Below are positions 10,607 through 20,722 of a stretch of DNA of 34,476 bases, piece by piece. How positions within the stretch are numbered: the stretch's first letter is position 1; each line of letters starts with the position of its first letter. The notes beneath the pieces are model-generated. The model did not search any database. It saw only the letters and a program-made list of their open reading frames with translations, and was not told the origin of the DNA. Both the position numbers and the translations under genes were made by a program. The stretch is from assembly GCA_051453625.1 (NCBI GenBank), contig JBOZIK010000001.1, positions 56,268,432 to 56,302,907 on the forward strand, read 5' to 3'. The DNA is from Welwitschia mirabilis. Lineage: Eukaryota > Gnetophyta > Gnetopsida > Welwitschiales.

Positions 10607-11276
10607 CTCTATGATTGCACTGGCCCTCAAATTTTGCTAATTATTACCCCCTCTTTTTATAATATCCAACCTTTAAAACCTTAAATTAAATTTAGAGGGA
10701 CTTACTTAATATACAATTCTCAATCTTTGTTAAATTTTCAAGTGGAAAGGTAACTTCCTTTTCTTGGGACTTAAATTTCTTTGGAAAGGAAGGAAAGTCT
10801 TTTGTCTGTATTAAAAGGAAAATTTATCAAAGATACATTAACTAAACTTCTAAAATATTTAAGCAAACATCAACTTATCATGAAATCTTACCAAAATTTT
10901 TTAATAAAATTTTTCAATTACAAGATAATAATAATGCATAAATTCAGGTTTATTCCAAGAAGATTCTCAATAATCCAAATTTTTCCATTCGATACCCAAT
11001 AAAATCTTTCATAATACATGGGCAAAGATTCAAGATTTAAATAAATTTCATTAGATAATAATTAGAAAATACAACTCCAATAAATAAATTTTATTGCTAA
11101 ATTTCAAGAAGGAAAATCATCATTCCATATATCATAAAATTTCAGAGTAAGCTTCAAGTACTGCAAGCCACACACTTATGAATAAATAGAGCCCGTCTTT
11201 CATCACAATAACAAATAACATATTGAATGCTCATGTATTCAGGTATTTAACTCCAATAGCCAAAAAGAGATACAAT

Positions 11277-11376
11277 NNNNNNNNNNNNNNNNNNNNNNNN
11301 NNNNNNNNNNNNNNNNNNNNNNNNNNNNNNNNNNNNNNNNNNNNNNNNNNNNNNNNNNNNNNNNNNNNNNNNNNNN
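11277..11376. other. Assembly gap (100 N)
   Basis: A round 100-N gap between chromovirus LTR and LINE copy 1. Such gaps usually mark unknown length. It hides the LINE 5' end and any target-site duplication. Confidence 0.95.
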
Positions 11377-11521
11377 ATCTAAAGAGCAAGAGGGCACAAA
11401 TCTTGAAGGATCATAATTCAGTGGGGACAGTTTTGGTCCCTGGTCACAGAGCAGGGGGATGTTTTCGGCTGCAAGATAGACTTTTATTAGGTCAGTTATG
11501 GGAGTTCTTCGTTTTGTAGTT

Positions 11522-11811
11522 TTGATCAGTTTTTTAGGGTTTTCTTAAGGGGTTTGTCCTTAAGACGAAGAATACTTAGTTCTTCAGGGAAGGGAAATCC
11601 CTTGTATTAAACATTGNNNNNNNNNNNNNNNNNNNNNNNNNNNNNNNNNNNNNNNNNNNNNNNNNNNNNNNNNNNNNNNNNNNNNNNNNNNNNNNNNNNN
11701 NNNNNNNNNNNNNNNNTTGATCAGTTTTTTAGGGTTTTCTTCAGGGGTTTGTCCTTAAGACGAAGAATACTTAGTTCTTCAGGGAAGGGAAATCCCTTGT
11801 ATTAAACATTG
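11522..11811. repeat. 95-bp near-identical blocks either side of a 100-N gap
   Basis: 11522-11616 and 11717-11811 are identical except for one base (cttaagggg against cttcagggg) and border a 100-N gap exactly. This is what two overlapping contigs that were not merged would look like. It is probably an assembly artefact and not a biological tandem repeat. Confidence 0.8.
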
Positions 11812-12117
11812 ATTAAGATGTGTATATTGAAATCAAGATGAAGCTTAGATTCAGCCTCATCAGTAAGTTTGTCTCATCCGGTCCTTGACCTCGATTAGAT
11901 CGGATCCATGATTAGGTCATAATGAAATGAATAGAAGTCAGTAAGACTGATATTATTGCAATGCCAAAAGGTTTGATTTTGTTCTATCTAAATGGATGCT
12001 AGCGGCATAATCAGACCGAACTTGTTTAAGAAACTTCTGATCTAGATCTACATCCACAAGTTCCCCCTAGAGTTTTGGGATGAAGATCTACTAAGAAGAA
12101 TGGCTAGTTAGTTTAGA
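11800..12117 (+). pseudogene. LINE copy 1 ORF1, DUF4283 region
   Basis: Plant L1 elements encode a nucleic-acid-binding ORF1 with a DUF4283 domain. Here KMKLRFSLISKF (about 11836-11871) matches the domain's opening (FRFSLVGKF type). Then TDIIAMPKGLILFYL (about 11948-11992) follows, and after a frame change IYIHKFPLEFWDEDLLRRMAS (about 12046-12108, the pVWVRLPGLPLEFW-type block). Stops occur at Gln and Trp positions. The C-terminal half, including any zinc knuckle, would be in the gap at 12118-12815. CpG dinucleotides are more frequent here than in ORF2. Confidence 0.7.
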
Positions 12118-12815
12118 NNNNNNNNNNNNNNNNNNNNNNNNNNNNNNNNNNNNNNNNNNNNNNNNNNNNNNNNNNNNNNNNNNNNNNNNNNNNNNNNNNN
12201 NNNNNNNNNNNNNNNNNNNNNNNNNNNNNNNNNNNNNNNNNNNNNNNNNNNNNNNNNNNNNNNNNNNNNNNNNNNNNNNNNNNNNNNNNNNNNNNNNNNN
12301 NNNNNNNNNNNNNNNNNNNNNNNNNNNNNNNNNNNNNNNNNNNNNNNNNNNNNNNNNNNNNNNNNNNNNNNNNNNNNNNNNNNNNNNNNNNNNNNNNNNN
12401 NNNNNNNNNNNNNNNNNNNNNNNNNNNNNNNNNNNNNNNNNNNNNNNNNNNNNNNNNNNNNNNNNNNNNNNNNNNNNNNNNNNNNNNNNNNNNNNNNNNN
12501 NNNNNNNNNNNNNNNNNNNNNNNNNNNNNNNNNNNNNNNNNNNNNNNNNNNNNNNNNNNNNNNNNNNNNNNNNNNNNNNNNNNNNNNNNNNNNNNNNNNN
12601 NNNNNNNNNNNNNNNNNNNNNNNNNNNNNNNNNNNNNNNNNNNNNNNNNNNNNNNNNNNNNNNNNNNNNNNNNNNNNNNNNNNNNNNNNNNNNNNNNNNN
12701 NNNNNNNNNNNNNNNNNNNNNNNNNNNNNNNNNNNNNNNNNNNNNNNNNNNNNNNNNNNNNNNNNNNNNNNNNNNNNNNNNNNNNNNNNNNNNNNNNNNN
12801 NNNNNNNNNNNNNNN
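12118..12815. other. Assembly gap (698 N) inside LINE copy 1
   Basis: Lies between the DUF4283 part of ORF1 and the endonuclease of ORF2. The size roughly fits the missing ORF1 C-terminus plus the ORF2 start. Confidence 0.9.
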
Positions 12816-13419
12816 CAATTTAGTCTACTTACAGGAAATGAAGATAAAAAAAGATATAGGAAATATAAATATGGAGAGGCATTGGACTTCATTTACCATT
12901 GCGACCTAAGGTAACTCTGGTGGTCTTTTAGTTTCTACTAAAAAAAACGCAGATCTAATTTGCAGTAGCTAGAATCATATTACAATTTTCTTTAAAAACT
13001 AAGGCTAGACTACTACAAAAATCTATAGCCTGCAGCATAATCTAAACAAGGCTGCATTATTGGAAGAAGCACAAAGAAATGTAGTGAATAAATCCAAATG
13101 GATAATATTGGGTAACTTTAACCAATGCTTCCACCGCTGGGAAAAATTAGGTGATGAAAATTGGAACTCTAGAGGGTGTTCTATCCTAAGAGATTTCTTG
13201 GTAAGATACTCTCTTAAAGATGTACCCATCACTAGTTGCAAATACATGTGGTTGAATAGAAAAGCAGGTACAGAGCTAATAATGTCCAATATTGATAGAC
13301 TACTGGCTAGAAAACATCTAGCTAAACTTCCTCTTGAAGCTTATAGTCTAAATAGAATTGACTTGGATCATCATTCCATTATTTTCAGATTAGGGACATT
13401 TTCACCCCCAAAAAAATAG
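12816..13419 (+). pseudogene. LINE copy 1 ORF2 endonuclease domain
   Basis: APE-type endonuclease that nicks target DNA to prime reverse transcription. The piece after the gap reads NLVYLQEMKI (QETK-type block; the metal-binding Glu is kept) and GNSGGLLVSTKKNADLI. The open stretch 13060-13419 reads KWIILGNFNQCFHRWEKLGD, where the family has GDFN and the Asp has become Asn. It then shows TSCKYMWLNRKAGTELIM and IDLDHHSIIFRLG, where the family has SDHxPI and Ser has become Leu. Both changes fit C-to-T or G-to-A decay of catalytic positions, so it is inactive. Confidence 0.85.
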
Positions 13420-15479
13420 ATAGCTATTAGAAAAGATCTGGGCATATTATGATGGTCTTCAACCTGTCACTTTATTATACATAGGCCTTAATACCTTGAA
13501 GGCTCACATGAGAGATTGGAGAAGGAAAGATAAGGAGAGGTTTAATTCAAAAGCTGAAATCAAGGAGGAACTCATACATATTTAAACTGAGTAGAAGAAG
13601 GAAGATAATTAGGAAAGCTTTCAAAATAAAGAATATCAGTGTCTAATGGATTACTAAGAAATACATGAGAATAAATAACATTATTAGAGAAAACGATAAA
13701 GGATCAAGTGGCTTAAGGAGGATGATAGATACACCAGATTCTTCTTCCAGCAGGCCAACCGACACAGATCTAATAACAGAATTAGAAGGCTTATAGTATG
13801 AGGCTGAGTTACAGAAAATGAAGAGGAAATAGTAAAGAAACTATAGACCCATCTTTAGAGAGTTTGAGAATAGAAAGATATCGCCCCTAGCCTAATCCCA
13901 GAAAATAAGAAGGTTTTGAAGGAGGATAACAACATGCTAAGTAAACCCCTAAGTAGAGAAGAGATTTTAGCTATAGTTAAATCAATGAAGAATAATCAAG
14001 CACTTGGTCCTAATGGATGGCTAGTTAAATTCTTTAAATCACATTTCTCTATCCTAGTGGATAATCTCCATGATGCAATGCAGAAAATATTCCATAATAG
14101 ACATATTTCCAAAGAAATAAATAGAACTAGAGTGGTTCTCATACTAAAAAAAAGGGATGCTAGCAGACTAGAGGACTTTAGACCCTTAGGAGTTTGCAAT
14201 GTCAGTTAAGAATCTTCACAAAAATCATGGTTGGCCGAATTGACCCCTTGCTACCTAAGGTGATTTTAAAAAATAAAACTGACTTCATTCGATCCAGGTA
14301 TATCTAGGACTAAATCCTCTTGACTCATAAGATTATTACTTTTATTTAAAAATATAAATTTCCTCTTCTTATTTCTAAATTAGATATCGCTAAATCTTAC
14401 AATTCAATTAGTTAGCAGGCATTAGGAAGTATCCTTAGAAAAACTCGTTTCAATCAAGACATCAGTAGTCTTTGGCTAGATATGCAAGCCATAGCTAAAT
14501 TTATTATGGAGGTTAACAAACATAAGTCAAAATTTTTCTCAGTAGGTTAAGGAATAAGACAGGGGAGACCCCCTATTTTCATATTTTTTCCTTTTTGTAA
14601 TGAATGTTTTACAGGTCTTCTTAAAGATCAATGGAGTTACAAGAATTAGAATTGGAGGTCAAACTTTTATCAATAATCACTATGCAGATGATACTATAAT
14701 CATGAATAAGGATTTATGTCAGTAAGAAAGAGCTATCAATAATTTCAAAAACCTTTTTACGACAACCATAGATCTCCACACCAATTTGAACAAGTCAAGA
14801 ATTCATTACTTCAGTAGAAATAGTATCAGAGGGGATGAAATCACCAGAATCTTGAATACTAAATTGGAAGACTTACAGGATGTTTATCTGAGAATTCCCC
14901 TTTGGAGTTAGCATAAGATCCTCATCTAGAACTACATCCTTGAATCCATTTAAAGAAGATGCAACTCTTGGCAGAATAATTTTCTCTCATCCAAAGCAAA
15001 TATTATTCTTGCAAACTCATGTTTAACCTCTTCCTTTTGATATATAGCTTCTGTTATTACCCTCTCAAAGAATATCATTTAAAAAATTAACAGGATTATA
15101 AAGCAATTCATATGGCCTAGAGCAAAGACTAAAACCAAATTTACCTTTACAAATGGAAGATAATAGCTTATTCAAGGGAATAAGAAGAATGGAAATTTAG
15201 AGACTAGAGGACTACATTCTTACTATAGCTCATCGAATCTTGAAAAGACTGAATGAGAAAGGACATTCTTGGAGTCATTTGATCAATTAAAAATACTCAA
15301 ATTGGAGCACCAAATTAGGGAGAATCTTATTTAAGGAAACATCTTAGCAGAGCTCAAAAACACATGCTAGACTTAAACCTTTGCTGTATAGATTGAGCTT
15401 ATAAAGAAATATGGGAAAGATGACTCCTACAAGAAATACTAGAAGGCCCAAGTTCCAAAAAAAATTAAAGTGTTTTCTT
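13420..15479 (+). pseudogene. LINE copy 1 ORF2 linker, reverse transcriptase and start of zf-RVT
   Basis: The linker contains IKWLKEDDRYTRFFFQQANR (about 13708-13767), the typical KWL-GD-NT-FFH block of plant L1. RT begins LSREEILAIVKSMKNNQALG (13943 on), then KKRDASRLEDFRPLGVCNV, FIRSRYI, LLISKLDIAKSYNSIS (motif A Asp kept), GIRQGRPP, and YADDTIIM at 14681-14704 with the catalytic YADD intact. Next come LHTNLNKSRIHYFSRN and a decayed thumb. VPKKIKVFS at 15452-15478 is the opening of the zf-RVT region, after which the sequence jumps to the J-domain. At least eight stops and several frame changes are present. Confidence 0.88.
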
Positions 15480-15725
15480 GCAACTATTCATGAACTGAAG
15501 AGATGCCCCTTTGTCACCTTAGTAATCTTCCATAGAGCCCTTCCTTAAGCCATCAAGTCCAGTTATAGAAAGAAAGCTCTCAAATTGCATCTAGATAAAA
15601 ATCAAGCAAGTGCAAAAGAATTTAAAGAGGTAAATTAGGTCTTTGAAGTGCTATCTAATGAAGTGGACTACTTATTATTAAAACATAACCATCATAATCT
15701 TTTCCCTTTTTGTAGAGGATTCTAA
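15480..15725 (+). pseudogene. LINE copy 1 C-terminal J-domain (DnaJ-like)
   Basis: One frame, with stops at 15546 and 15636, reads ATIHELKRCPFVTLVIFHRA, then AIKSSYRKKALKLHLDKN, then SAKEFKEVN, VFEVLSNEVDYLLLKHN, ending in NLFPFCRGF and a stop at 15723-15725. This matches DnaJ J-domains: helix I, helix II with YRKKAL, the HPD loop (here HLD at 15588-15596) followed by KN, and helix III of the FKEIN-x-A-F-E-VLSD type. J-domains bind Hsp70 and stimulate its ATPase through HPD. The 3' UTR and poly(A) tail follow at once, so it is the last coding part of the LINE. Copy 2 has the same frame at 22383-22658. Confidence 0.85.
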
Positions 15726-16095
15726 TCCTCCATCCTTTAGGTCATTCTCTAGCCTATTTTAAGTATTTATTAGTGCTGGTATTCCAGGGTACTTTCACCC
15801 CCGTTTATTAGTCAGTAGTTCATTACAGCATTGATGTAGAATGCTCTTCTAAATAGTCAGTTTCCTATTCTTTCTCTATTTTCCTAGAAGTGCTTTCGCC
15901 CCCATTTTTACTTTGTTTTCAGTCCATCTCTGATTTTCTAGTTGAATGTCTTCCCTTTCCCCAAACAATTTAATTCTCCCATTAATTTAGGGCATTTTCA
16001 ACCCCTCCACCTCCCCTTGCCCCATTGTACATTTCCTAGTTTAATATACTCCATCTTCAAAAAAAAAAAAAAGAAGAAAAAGAAAATAAAATAAG
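15726..16095 (+). other. LINE copy 1 3' UTR and A-rich tail
   Basis: Contains three imperfect copies of a GTRCTTTCRCCCCC motif (about 15790, 15890 and 15990), then TGTACATTTCCTAGTTTAAT, shared with copy 2, and an A-rich tail from about 16058. The tail end marks the insertion point into the 5' LTR end of the next element. Confidence 0.75.
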
Positions 16096-16112
16096 AGGAG
16101 GATATCACAAAT

Positions 16113-16132
16113 TGATATTAGAGCTCTAGATT
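16113..16132 (+). promoter_or_regulatory. Primer binding site, tRNA-iMet type (gypsy B)
   Basis: TGATATTAGAGCTCTAGATT matches the usual TGGTATCAGAGCTCTAGGTT with three differences, all C-to-T or G-to-A. It sits 3 bases after the LTR remnant ending CACA. Confidence 0.75.
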
Positions 16133-17150
16133 AACTTAAATAATACTTATATTAAGTACTTATAAATTTATAAGAATATAAATCTAATTACAATTTTAAC
16201 AACCATTCTCCTCAATAATTATAAAGTTATTGGTAACCATAACAACCTTATTTCTTAATAGCTACAAATTTGGTTATACCCTTAATAATCTTAAACCATG
16301 AGTAAAATCAATTATATCCTTGATAATACTAGATTACAAAATAACTTTAACTCCTAAATAAGCATGAATTTAATAATATCTTCTAATGCTTATGAATTCC
16401 ATTATATGAGTAATTTTTCTATTATCTAAATATATACCAAATTACATTTATATTAATTCTAATAATTATAAAGATTACACTAATAATAATCTTAGCACCT
16501 TAATAATCCTAAAAGTTGATTATATTTGTGATAGCTTCAAAGTATTTATAAGGTTAACTATAATCTCAACCCCTAGATGATCATTATGTTAATAATATTT
16601 ATGATAATTTTAAATCCCTAAATAGACTAAAAATAATAATGCATTTAAGTCATTAAAAACTCTATTACCTTATAGCTATAGATGATAATCACTTAGAAGA
16701 ATTCCAATTATCTTAATAATTTAGAACAATAACCTTATGTGATTCCTTAAAGAGATTACTCTCTTACAAAAAAATATATAAATACATAAATAACACCTTA
16801 TAATCAGAAACTCTTAAAAGCAATTAAATATCCAACCAAGTTATTCATCTTAAATTATATGGTCACATAACTTTATAGTAAAAACCCATATTCATAACTT
16901 GTAAACCTTATCTATTGAAAATAAAGAAAGAGGATAAACTTGATTATGTACTCTGATATATAAATAAGGACTCATCACATCATAATAATAATAATATCCT
17001 TTCTAAGATTATAAAAATGTTTCTAAGTTTAACCTTTAGTAACATCTATCTTATTCCAAATATAATCTTATGAAAATTTCCCCTTTTTTCAAATGCCTTG
17101 TTGTTAGTTAAACCTTGAAGCTAAGTCAGTTATACTAAGTAATCAAAATC
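16133..17150 (+). other. Leader of gypsy B, no gene seen
   Basis: A very A+T-rich stretch with recurring words such as aataatctta and cctaaata, stops in all frames, and no recognisable domain. It is probably a degenerate leader or a decayed tandem repeat between primer site and gag. Confidence 0.5.
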
Positions 17151-17779
17151 AAGAGAATTCACAAGACAAGTAGCAACCTAATGGTGAATATCAACCCCCC
17201 TTTAACCTTAATCCAAAAGCATTAATGAATACCTTCCTGCAATTCCTATTACAAACAGTAAATCAAGGTTAAAACTCACAAGTAAATAATGGTATTAATT
17301 AACCTAAAGAAGTGGGTATGAGGAAATTAATTCAAATGGTTATTAAGCTAAATTCACCAAAGTTTATAGGAGATTCAGATCCTTCTAAAGCAGAAGCATG
17401 GCTGAGGAATGTTGAAAAAGTTTTAGGTACCTTAAGATGTGATGAATATGAAAAAGCTTTCTTAGCTATTTATATGTTACAAGGAGAAGCTAATTTATGG
17501 TGGAAAATAGAAAGACAAAGTTAGGATATCTAGAACTTTTATGGATGGGATTTAAGTATATCTTTAAGACAAGGTACATCACCAAGTTCTATATTCACTA
17601 GAAGGTCACAGAATTCTACAATCTAAAATAAGCCCATAATGTGACCATAGCATCTCATGAGTGAAAATTTGTAAAATTATTAAGAGATGTGTTACATATG
17701 CATATAGATGAAAAAGCTAAAACAAATCCTTTTATTGATAATCTTCTTTCTTTTTGTGTTGTCAAAGTATTCATGTTTT
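17151..17779 (+). pseudogene. gypsy B gag
   Basis: Retrotransposon gag (capsid). A 70-codon open stretch (17312-17524) reads LNSPKFIGDSDPSKAEAWLR, VEKVLGTLRCDEYEKAFLAI and MLQGEANLWWKIER: the conserved gag core with its WLR and LQGEA-WW blocks. After a stop, another frame continues FKYIFKTRYITKFYI, KVTEFYNLK, VTIASHE and RDVLHMHIDEKAKTNPFIDN, matching the rest of the domain. The ATG at 17312 is internal, not the true start. No zinc knuckle was found before the protease fragment. Confidence 0.82.
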
Positions 17780-17844
17780 AACTCAAGAATCTAGTAGAGA
17801 CTATAAAAAAGAAAAAGATAGTAAAACAAAATTGTACTTTATCC

Positions 17845-17960
17845 ATAAGTGGGGGAGATTTTCAAATACAACCAATTTTTATTGACTTAGAAAAATATGA
17901 CATTATTTTGGGTATGAATTAGTTAATGTAAAATAGAAAAATAATAAATTGTAAAAAGCC
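17845..17960 (+). pseudogene. gypsy B aspartic protease, C-terminal fragment
   Basis: ISGGDFQIQPIFIDLEKYDI followed by ILGMN and a stop in place of Trp matches the end of retropepsin-like domains in plant gypsy elements (DLExYDVILGMDWL). The catalytic DTG region is missing. RT should begin just downstream, but the polypurine tract follows after about 90 bases. Confidence 0.8.
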
Positions 17961-18048
17961 AATACCTAAATCTTTTTTAACCTTATAATATGTAGTTAGG
18001 TGTTCTCAATCTTTTTATGTATCTTGATTCCCAAAAGTAAATCAATCC

Positions 18049-18060
18049 AAGGGGGGAAGA
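18049..18060 (+). promoter_or_regulatory. Polypurine tract (gypsy B)
   Basis: AAGGGGGGAAGA lies immediately before the 3' LTR start TGTCATATC at 18062. It is the plus-strand DNA primer in LTR retrotransposons. Confidence 0.8.
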
Positions 18061-18061
18061 A

Positions 18062-18992
18062 TGTCATATCTCATATTTTGTAAATCTTATTTACTTGAAT
18101 AAGAAGTATGTTAAGCTTTTATTAAAATAAATAATTATCCTTATTTAAGTTCCTTATCAAATAAGATGTCATTTAAAATTAAACTTAGCTTGTAATATTT
18201 ATAATTTACAACAAAAATGATAAAAATTATGTCAAAGGTTTTATGGGAAATCTATCCAAACATTTAAAATTATATAATTCCATTATGTGAGGGATGAAAA
18301 ACACATGATAAAACTAATAAATTGAAATTTTCAAGAGGACATAATAATATATTTTACATCTCATTTACTCATTTAGATTTTTGGTAAATGTGATATGTAT
18401 ACTGTATTATGAATAAATATTTTATTTTATGTATTATGTGATTGATAGATTTTATGTATTTTAAAATAAATAAGCATTTGAATAAGTACATGCACTCTTA
18501 CCTAGAACCAAGAATGATCAATAAGTAGATTTGCTCTACCATGAGTTTTATTTTCTTGAGATGTGTAAGGGCACTTTGTTCATTGCATACTCATTACTTT
18601 ATTCATTGGAATTGAAGAGTTTGTCTTATTGTGCCACATGATAATTTTAAGATTTATGAATTTATTCTTTTGATGCATGTTTTAGATGAATTAAACTTAC
18701 TTACGAGCCTATGAAAGATTAAAAAGAGCTAGCATGAGGAAATGACACATGTGATTAACCCTGCTAACTAAAGCAAGAAGATTACTCACCCTAGATAGGT
18801 GCACAAGTCATAAATATAATCTCTTTTTTTACTCCAATGTCACTTATTACCCATCCCACTTATTAATGCTAAATCATATGATCTTGTGATCTTGAGCTAT
18901 GTGCCTTTGTTTATCTATATATAGAGGTCTTTTCCTCTCTTATTAGAGGAGAGACTTTCCTTTGGTTTTACACAAGTGCATTTCCTTTTTCA

Positions 18993-19036
<44 letters not shown>

Positions 19037-19069
19037 ACACACACACACACACTCACTCTATCTCTCACA
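18062..19069 (+). repeat. 3' LTR of gypsy B, right end missing
   Basis: Starts TGTCATATCTCATATTTTG after the polypurine tract. It holds a TATA-like TATATATAG at 18916-18924 followed by a pyrimidine-rich stretch, a plausible transcription start region. A long CA run follows, then the 100-N gap at 19070-19169. The 3' end and target duplication are not visible. Confidence 0.7.
18994..19052. repeat. (CA)n microsatellite
   Basis: About 59 bases of CA repeat with one T interruption, inside the transcribed part of the gypsy B LTR. The His-Thr open frames across it are artefacts of the repeat. Such a run probably caused the adjoining gap. Confidence 0.9.
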
Positions 19070-19169
19070 NNNNNNNNNNNNNNNNNNNNNNNNNNNNNNN
19101 NNNNNNNNNNNNNNNNNNNNNNNNNNNNNNNNNNNNNNNNNNNNNNNNNNNNNNNNNNNNNNNNNNNNN
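19070..19169. other. Assembly gap (100 N)
   Basis: Hides the right end of the gypsy B LTR and the left end of LINE copy 2. Confidence 0.95.
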
Positions 19170-20690
19170 TGTGATTTTAAAGAACCAAGTCAGCTTCATT
19201 CGTTCTATGTATATCCAAGACCAATTTTTTTTTATCCAAGAAATTATTCATTCTATTAAAAATCATAAATTTCTGCTTCTGATTACTAAACTAGATATTA
19301 CAAAAGCTTATGACTCTATTAGTTGACAAGCTTTATAATGCATTTTTAGGAAAAATGGCTTCTCTCAAGATATTATTAACCTATGACTAGACATGTAGGC
19401 TCCTGCTGAGTTTAGTGTGGAGGTCAATAGTCATAGATCAAACTTCTTNNNNNNNNNNNNNNNNNNNNNNNNNNNNNNNNNNNNNNNNNNNNNNNNNNNN
19501 NNNNNNNNNNNNNNNNNNNNNNNNNNNNNNNNNNNNNNNNNNNNNNNNNNNNNNNNNNNNNNNNNNNNNNNNNNNNNNNNNNNNNNNNNNNNNNNNNNNN
19601 NNNNNNNNNNNNNNNNNNNNNNNNNNNNNNNNNNNNNNNNNNNNNNNNNNNNNNNNNNNNNNNNNNNNNNNNNNNNNNNNNNNNNNNNNNNNNNNNNNNN
19701 NNNNNNNNNNNNNNNNNNNNNNNNNNNNNNNNNNNNNNNNNNNNNNNNNNNNNNNNNNNNNNNNNNNNNNNNNNNNNNNNNNNNNNNNNNNNNNNNNNNN
19801 NNNNNNNNNNNNNNNNNNNNNNNNNNNNNNNNNNNNNNNNNNNNNNNNNNNNNNNNNNNNNNNNNNNNNNNNNNNNNNNNNNNNNNNNNNNNNNNNNNNN
19901 NNNNNNNNNNNNNNNNNNNNNNNNNNNNNNNNNNNNNNNNNNNNNNNNNNNNNNNNNNNNNNNNNNNNNNNNNNNNNNNNNNNNNNNNNNNNNNNNNNNN
20001 NNNNNNNNNNNNNNNNNNNNNNNNNNNNNNNNNNNNNNNNNNNNNNNNNNNNNNNNNNNNNNNNNNNNNNNNNNNNNNNNNNNNNNNNNNNNNNNNNNNN
20101 NNNNNNNNNNNNNNNNNTCTTGTCAGTGGGAAGAGTTTTGAGACAATGGGACCATCTATCCCCATACCTTTTTCTATTTTTGATGAATGTTCTATAGGTT
20201 TTCTTAAGAAATAGCAGAGTTATAGGAATTAGAATTACAGGTCAAATTTTTCTTAATAATCACTATGCAAACGATACCATCATCATGATCAAGGTAACTT
20301 GTTAGCAAGAAAAAGCAATAAAAAAATTCATGAACACATTTGCAGAGGCAACAGGGCTTCACACTAATTGGAAAAAATCAAGAATACATACCTTGGGTAG
20401 ATAATGTATCATAGGGGGTGAAATCATCCACATCATAAACACAAAGTTAGGAGACCTTCAGGATATCTACCTAGGCATCCCTCTATAAAATTGGCATAAG
20501 ACAAGTACCTAGAATTACATTTTGGAATATATACATAGTAGATATAGTTCATGGTACAACAACTTTCTATCCTGAAAGGCTAAAATCATTCTCAAAAATT
20601 CTTGTCTAATCTCTTCTTTTTGATATATAGCTTCTATTATCTTCCCCTAAAAAATATCATATAAAAAATTGACAGGATCTTAAAAGATTT
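19170..20690 (+). pseudogene. LINE copy 2 reverse transcriptase
   Basis: Reads VILKNQVSFIRSMYIQDQ, then LLLITKLDITKAYDSIS (motif A, Asp kept), then a 669-N gap at 19449-20117, then LRQWDHLSPYLF, IGIRITGQIFLNNHY, and YANDTIIM at 20264-20287, where the second motif C position has changed from Asp to Asn (catalytic loss). LHTNWKKSRIHTL and LGDLQDIYLGIPL follow. The same positions in copy 1 are contiguous, with about zero bases where the 669 N sit. Confidence 0.88.
19449..20117. other. Assembly gap (669 N) inside LINE copy 2 RT
   Basis: Copy 1 is continuous across the same point (14530-14545), and both gap edges carry a ttctt or tcttg tract. Either an insertion sits here or the gap is spurious. 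Confidence 0.9.
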
Positions 20691-20722
20691 TATTTGTTTA
20701 GGAGGAAAAGACCACCACCAAA

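Larger units (their letters stand above)
9271..11276 (-). repeat. Chromovirus 5' LTR, left part
   Basis: Starts TGTAAAATCCC directly beside the primer site. The LTR ends GTGACA at 26290, so 11.7 kb of other elements and gaps split it. The last 350 bases (10925-11276) are closely similar to 22997-23345 on the other side of the LINE cluster. That similarity suggests either a third copy of the 1.35 kb tandem unit of this LTR or a second LTR. Apart from two tRNA-like stretches, I see nothing coding. Small open frames at 9703-9918, 10035-10247 and 10781-11002 look incidental. Confidence 0.65.
11377..16095 (+). mobile_element. L1-type LINE copy 1, near full length, with J-domain
   Basis: A plus-strand non-LTR retrotransposon with, in order, a 5' region (11377-11800), ORF1 with DUF4283, a 698-N gap, ORF2 endonuclease (12816-13419), RT (about 13700-14900), the beginning of zf-RVT (about 15410-15480), a J-domain (15480-15725), a 3' UTR, and an A-rich tail (about 16058-16095). 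It copies itself by target-primed reverse transcription when intact. Compared with copy 2 it has lost about 1.3 kb between the zf-RVT start and the J-domain. The right flank is the primer-site end of a gypsy element. Both sides of ORF2 are full of stops and frameshifts. Confidence 0.85.
16096..19069 (+). mobile_element. Ty3/gypsy element lacking most of pol (gypsy B)
   Basis: The element's left LTR is reduced to about 14 bases ending TATCACA (16109) because LINE copy 1 inserted there. It carries a tRNA-iMet-type primer site, a long leader, gag, a protease fragment, a polypurine tract and a 3' LTR starting at 18062. Only about 1.94 kb lies between primer site and polypurine tract, against 4-6 kb in full elements: RT, RNase H and integrase are absent. 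It would need enzymes from a related element. The right end runs into a 100-N gap. Confidence 0.78.

Noticed and set aside
9703-11002. Frames of about 70 codons at 9703-9918, 10035-10247 and 10781-11002
   Set aside because: Within LTR sequence, A+T-driven composition, no domain. The part of the last frame that is repeated at 22997 is not open there.
13023-14199. Minus-strand frames at 13023-13289 and 13996-14199
   Set aside because: They are antisense shadows of the LINE endonuclease and RT, which are clearly coded on the plus strand.
15480-15725. J-domain as an exon of a host DnaJ gene
   Set aside because: No splice signals or other exons are present. The same frame occurs in two separate LINE copies, each directly joined to the LINE 3' UTR and poly(A).
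18962-19069. His-Thr repeat protein
   Set aside because: Translation of a CA microsatellite running into N.
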